NCBI GenBank assembly: GCA_947627965.1 | Contig: CANQYA010000007.1 | Span: 1 to 16,415, forward strand | Length of the DNA: 16,415 nt | Source: an uncultured Bacilli bacterium | GTDB lineage: Bacteria > Bacillota_I > Bacilli_A > RF39 > UBA660 | Direction: 5' to 3' | In this document: piece after piece, positions 15,642-16,415 of the stretch | How the letters are laid out: each line of letters begins with the position of its first letter | Position numbering within the stretch: the first letter of the stretch is position 1 | The notes under the pieces: generated by a model | Told to the model about the DNA's origin: nothing | Databases searched by the model: none | What the model saw: only the letters and a program-made list of their open reading frames with translations | Position numbers and translations under genes: made by a program

Positions 15642-16313
15642 ATGAAAAAAATATTAGAAGTTCTAAATAGTGAAAAAATGCAAAAAATAATTATAAAAAT
15701 TCCTTATATATTTATTTTGTTATTAGTATTACTACTACCACCAATTGGTGTTTGGTTTTTAGTAGTTAAAGTTAATAATAATAAAAAGAAAATATATCAT
15801 AACAAACGTTTCTTAATGTGGTTAGGAATAATTATATTCTTTATGATGGGTTTAGGAATATATTATAAAATTAAAGAAATAATTAATTTATATGATAGTG
15901 GAATGTCACTTGATATGATTAATTTTATTCCTGATAAGGTATATTTATACTTAATAGGTATTGTTATGTGTTTATCATATTTTATAGGGGTAAAGAAATT
16001 AAGTAGGGATGCTAAAATACAACAAACATATACTAAAATGATTAATATTAATCATGTTAATTCTTTATCTAATATAAGTAAAGAATTAGATATTCCTATT
16101 AATGAAGTAAAAGATAATGTAAATAAATTAATAGAAGGTAATTATTTATGCTCATTAACAATTAATAAAAATGATAAAATTACTTATGAAGAAGATTTAA
16201 AAAGTGATGATTATATTCAATGCCCTAAATGTGGAGCTTTTATTCATAATAAAAAAGACGAATATGTAGAATGTGATTTTTGTGGTCATGGGCTTATTAA
16301 AATAGAAGAATGA
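15642..16313 (+). CDS. Membrane protein with a winged-helix-like segment and a C-terminal zinc ribbon
   Basis: The 223-aa protein was not recognised as a named family. It has hydrophobic segments at about 22-43, 57-74 and 99-117. A cytoplasmic-looking helical part follows (about 120-175; LSNISKELDIPINEVKDNVN resembles a helix-turn-helix or winged-helix segment, then a LTINKNDKITYEE wing-like hairpin). It ends with a zinc ribbon of four cysteines (Cys194, Cys197, Cys211, Cys214: CPKC and CDFC). Similar 'TM plus wHTH plus zinc ribbon' proteins occur in low-GC Gram-positives without a known function; DNA, RNA or protein binding is inference. The start ATG lies 11 bases after the lipoprotein stop, with GGTAGTGA upstream, so the two genes are probably co-transcribed. 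Its stop lies in the loop of the terminator hairpin. Confidence 0.65.
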   Translation: MKKILEVLNSEKMQKIIIKIPYIFILLLVLLLPPIGVWFLVVKVNNNKKKIYHNKRFLMWLGIIIFFMMGLGIYYKIKEIINLYDSGMSLDMINFIPDKVYLYLIGIVMCLSYFIGVKKLSRDAKIQQTYTKMININHVNSLSNISKELDIPINEVKDNVNKLIEGNYLCSLTINKNDKITYEEDLKSDDYIQCPKCGAFIHNKKDEYVECDFCGHGLIKIEE

Positions 16314-16328
16314 TTTCTTCTTTTTTTT
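16304..16328 (+). terminator. Terminator whose loop contains the stop codon
   Basis: AGAAGAA (16304-16310) pairs perfectly with TTCTTCT (16315-16321) around the loop TGAT, followed by a T-run to 16328. The TGA stop of the zinc-ribbon gene is in the loop. Confidence 0.7.
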
Positions 16329-16415
16329 ATTCATTTGGTATAAATTAAAAAAATAAAATAATAAAAAAATAAGGGATTTCACCAAATTAAAGTAACAAAA
16401 CGATAATAAATGTGT
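16329..16415. other. AT-rich non-coding end of the window
   Basis: After the terminator there is no supported gene. The 87 bases are A-rich, with several short A-runs, and could contain a promoter for a gene beyond the window. No -35/-10 pair is convincing. Confidence 0.4.

Noticed and set aside
16197..16385. Minus-strand open frame of 62 codons at the right end
   Set aside because: It lies over the zinc-ribbon gene and terminator, is rich in Lys/Phe from AT-rich sequence and has no good ribosome-binding site.
1..16415. Reassigned genetic code (TGA as Trp)
   Set aside because: TGA ends two well-defined genes (5885 minus and 16313 plus), and Trp is encoded by TGG throughout.
1..16415. tRNA genes, CRISPR arrays, insertion sequences, attachment sites
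   Set aside because: No cloverleaf with the T-loop GTTCRANNC pattern, no regular spaced repeats, no transposase or integrase and no flanking duplications were found.

Overview
The window is very AT-rich. It uses TGA as a real stop (ends of the genes at 5885 and 16313) and TGG for Trp, so the standard bacterial code applies. Many genes have G-rich ribosome-binding sites such as GGAGG, AGGTGG and GGTGA. Together with a sortase-anchored surface protein, a SleB-like cell-wall hydrolase end and a lipoprotein thioredoxin, this points to a low-GC Gram-positive (Bacillota), plausibly an uncultured gut Bacilli/RF39-type or related lineage. The placement is inference. No tRNA, rRNA, CRISPR array, insertion sequence or phage gene was seen.

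Left part (1-4099): the tail of a probable SleB-like hydrolase, then a two-gene surface module. This is an 830-aa thioester-domain adhesin with about five Cna_B/SpaA-type domains and a VPNTS sorting signal, overlapped by a small sortase that presumably anchors it. A convergent gene for an RsiV/DUF3298-like membrane-anchored protein shares its stop-codon bases with the sortase. It is divergent from an XRE-family membrane regulator (4259-5875). The 159-bp divergent gap holds overlapping promoters and two 13-bp direct repeats 21 bp apart, which look like operators.

Middle (5875-10123): a divergent-type PRPP synthetase and an HdeD/DUF308 membrane protein on the minus strand, then formate-tetrahydrofolate ligase and a DUF421/YetF-like membrane protein on the plus strand. 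PRPP synthesis and one-carbon units both feed purine synthesis, but the two genes are on opposite strands with separate promoters.

Right part (10157-16313): a polytopic GT-C-like membrane protein, a CDP-alcohol phosphatidyltransferase with a long charged tail, an alpha/beta hydrolase (minus), pyruvate kinase, and a two-gene unit of a CPWC thioredoxin-like lipoprotein and a membrane protein with a C-terminal zinc ribbon.

Gene ends and starts are tightly packed. Several hairpins serve as probable terminators while also covering a stop codon, a Shine-Dalgarno sequence or a start codon. The best candidates for new biology are the hairpins that enclose translation start signals (255-283 and 9389-9428), the operator-like repeats at 4177-4210, and the adhesin/sortase pair with an unusual sortase active site. 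Intergenic stretches are all shorter than 300 bases. Start codons were moved inward for five genes where the Shine-Dalgarno position decided it (prs, fhs, DUF421, alpha/beta hydrolase, lipoprotein).
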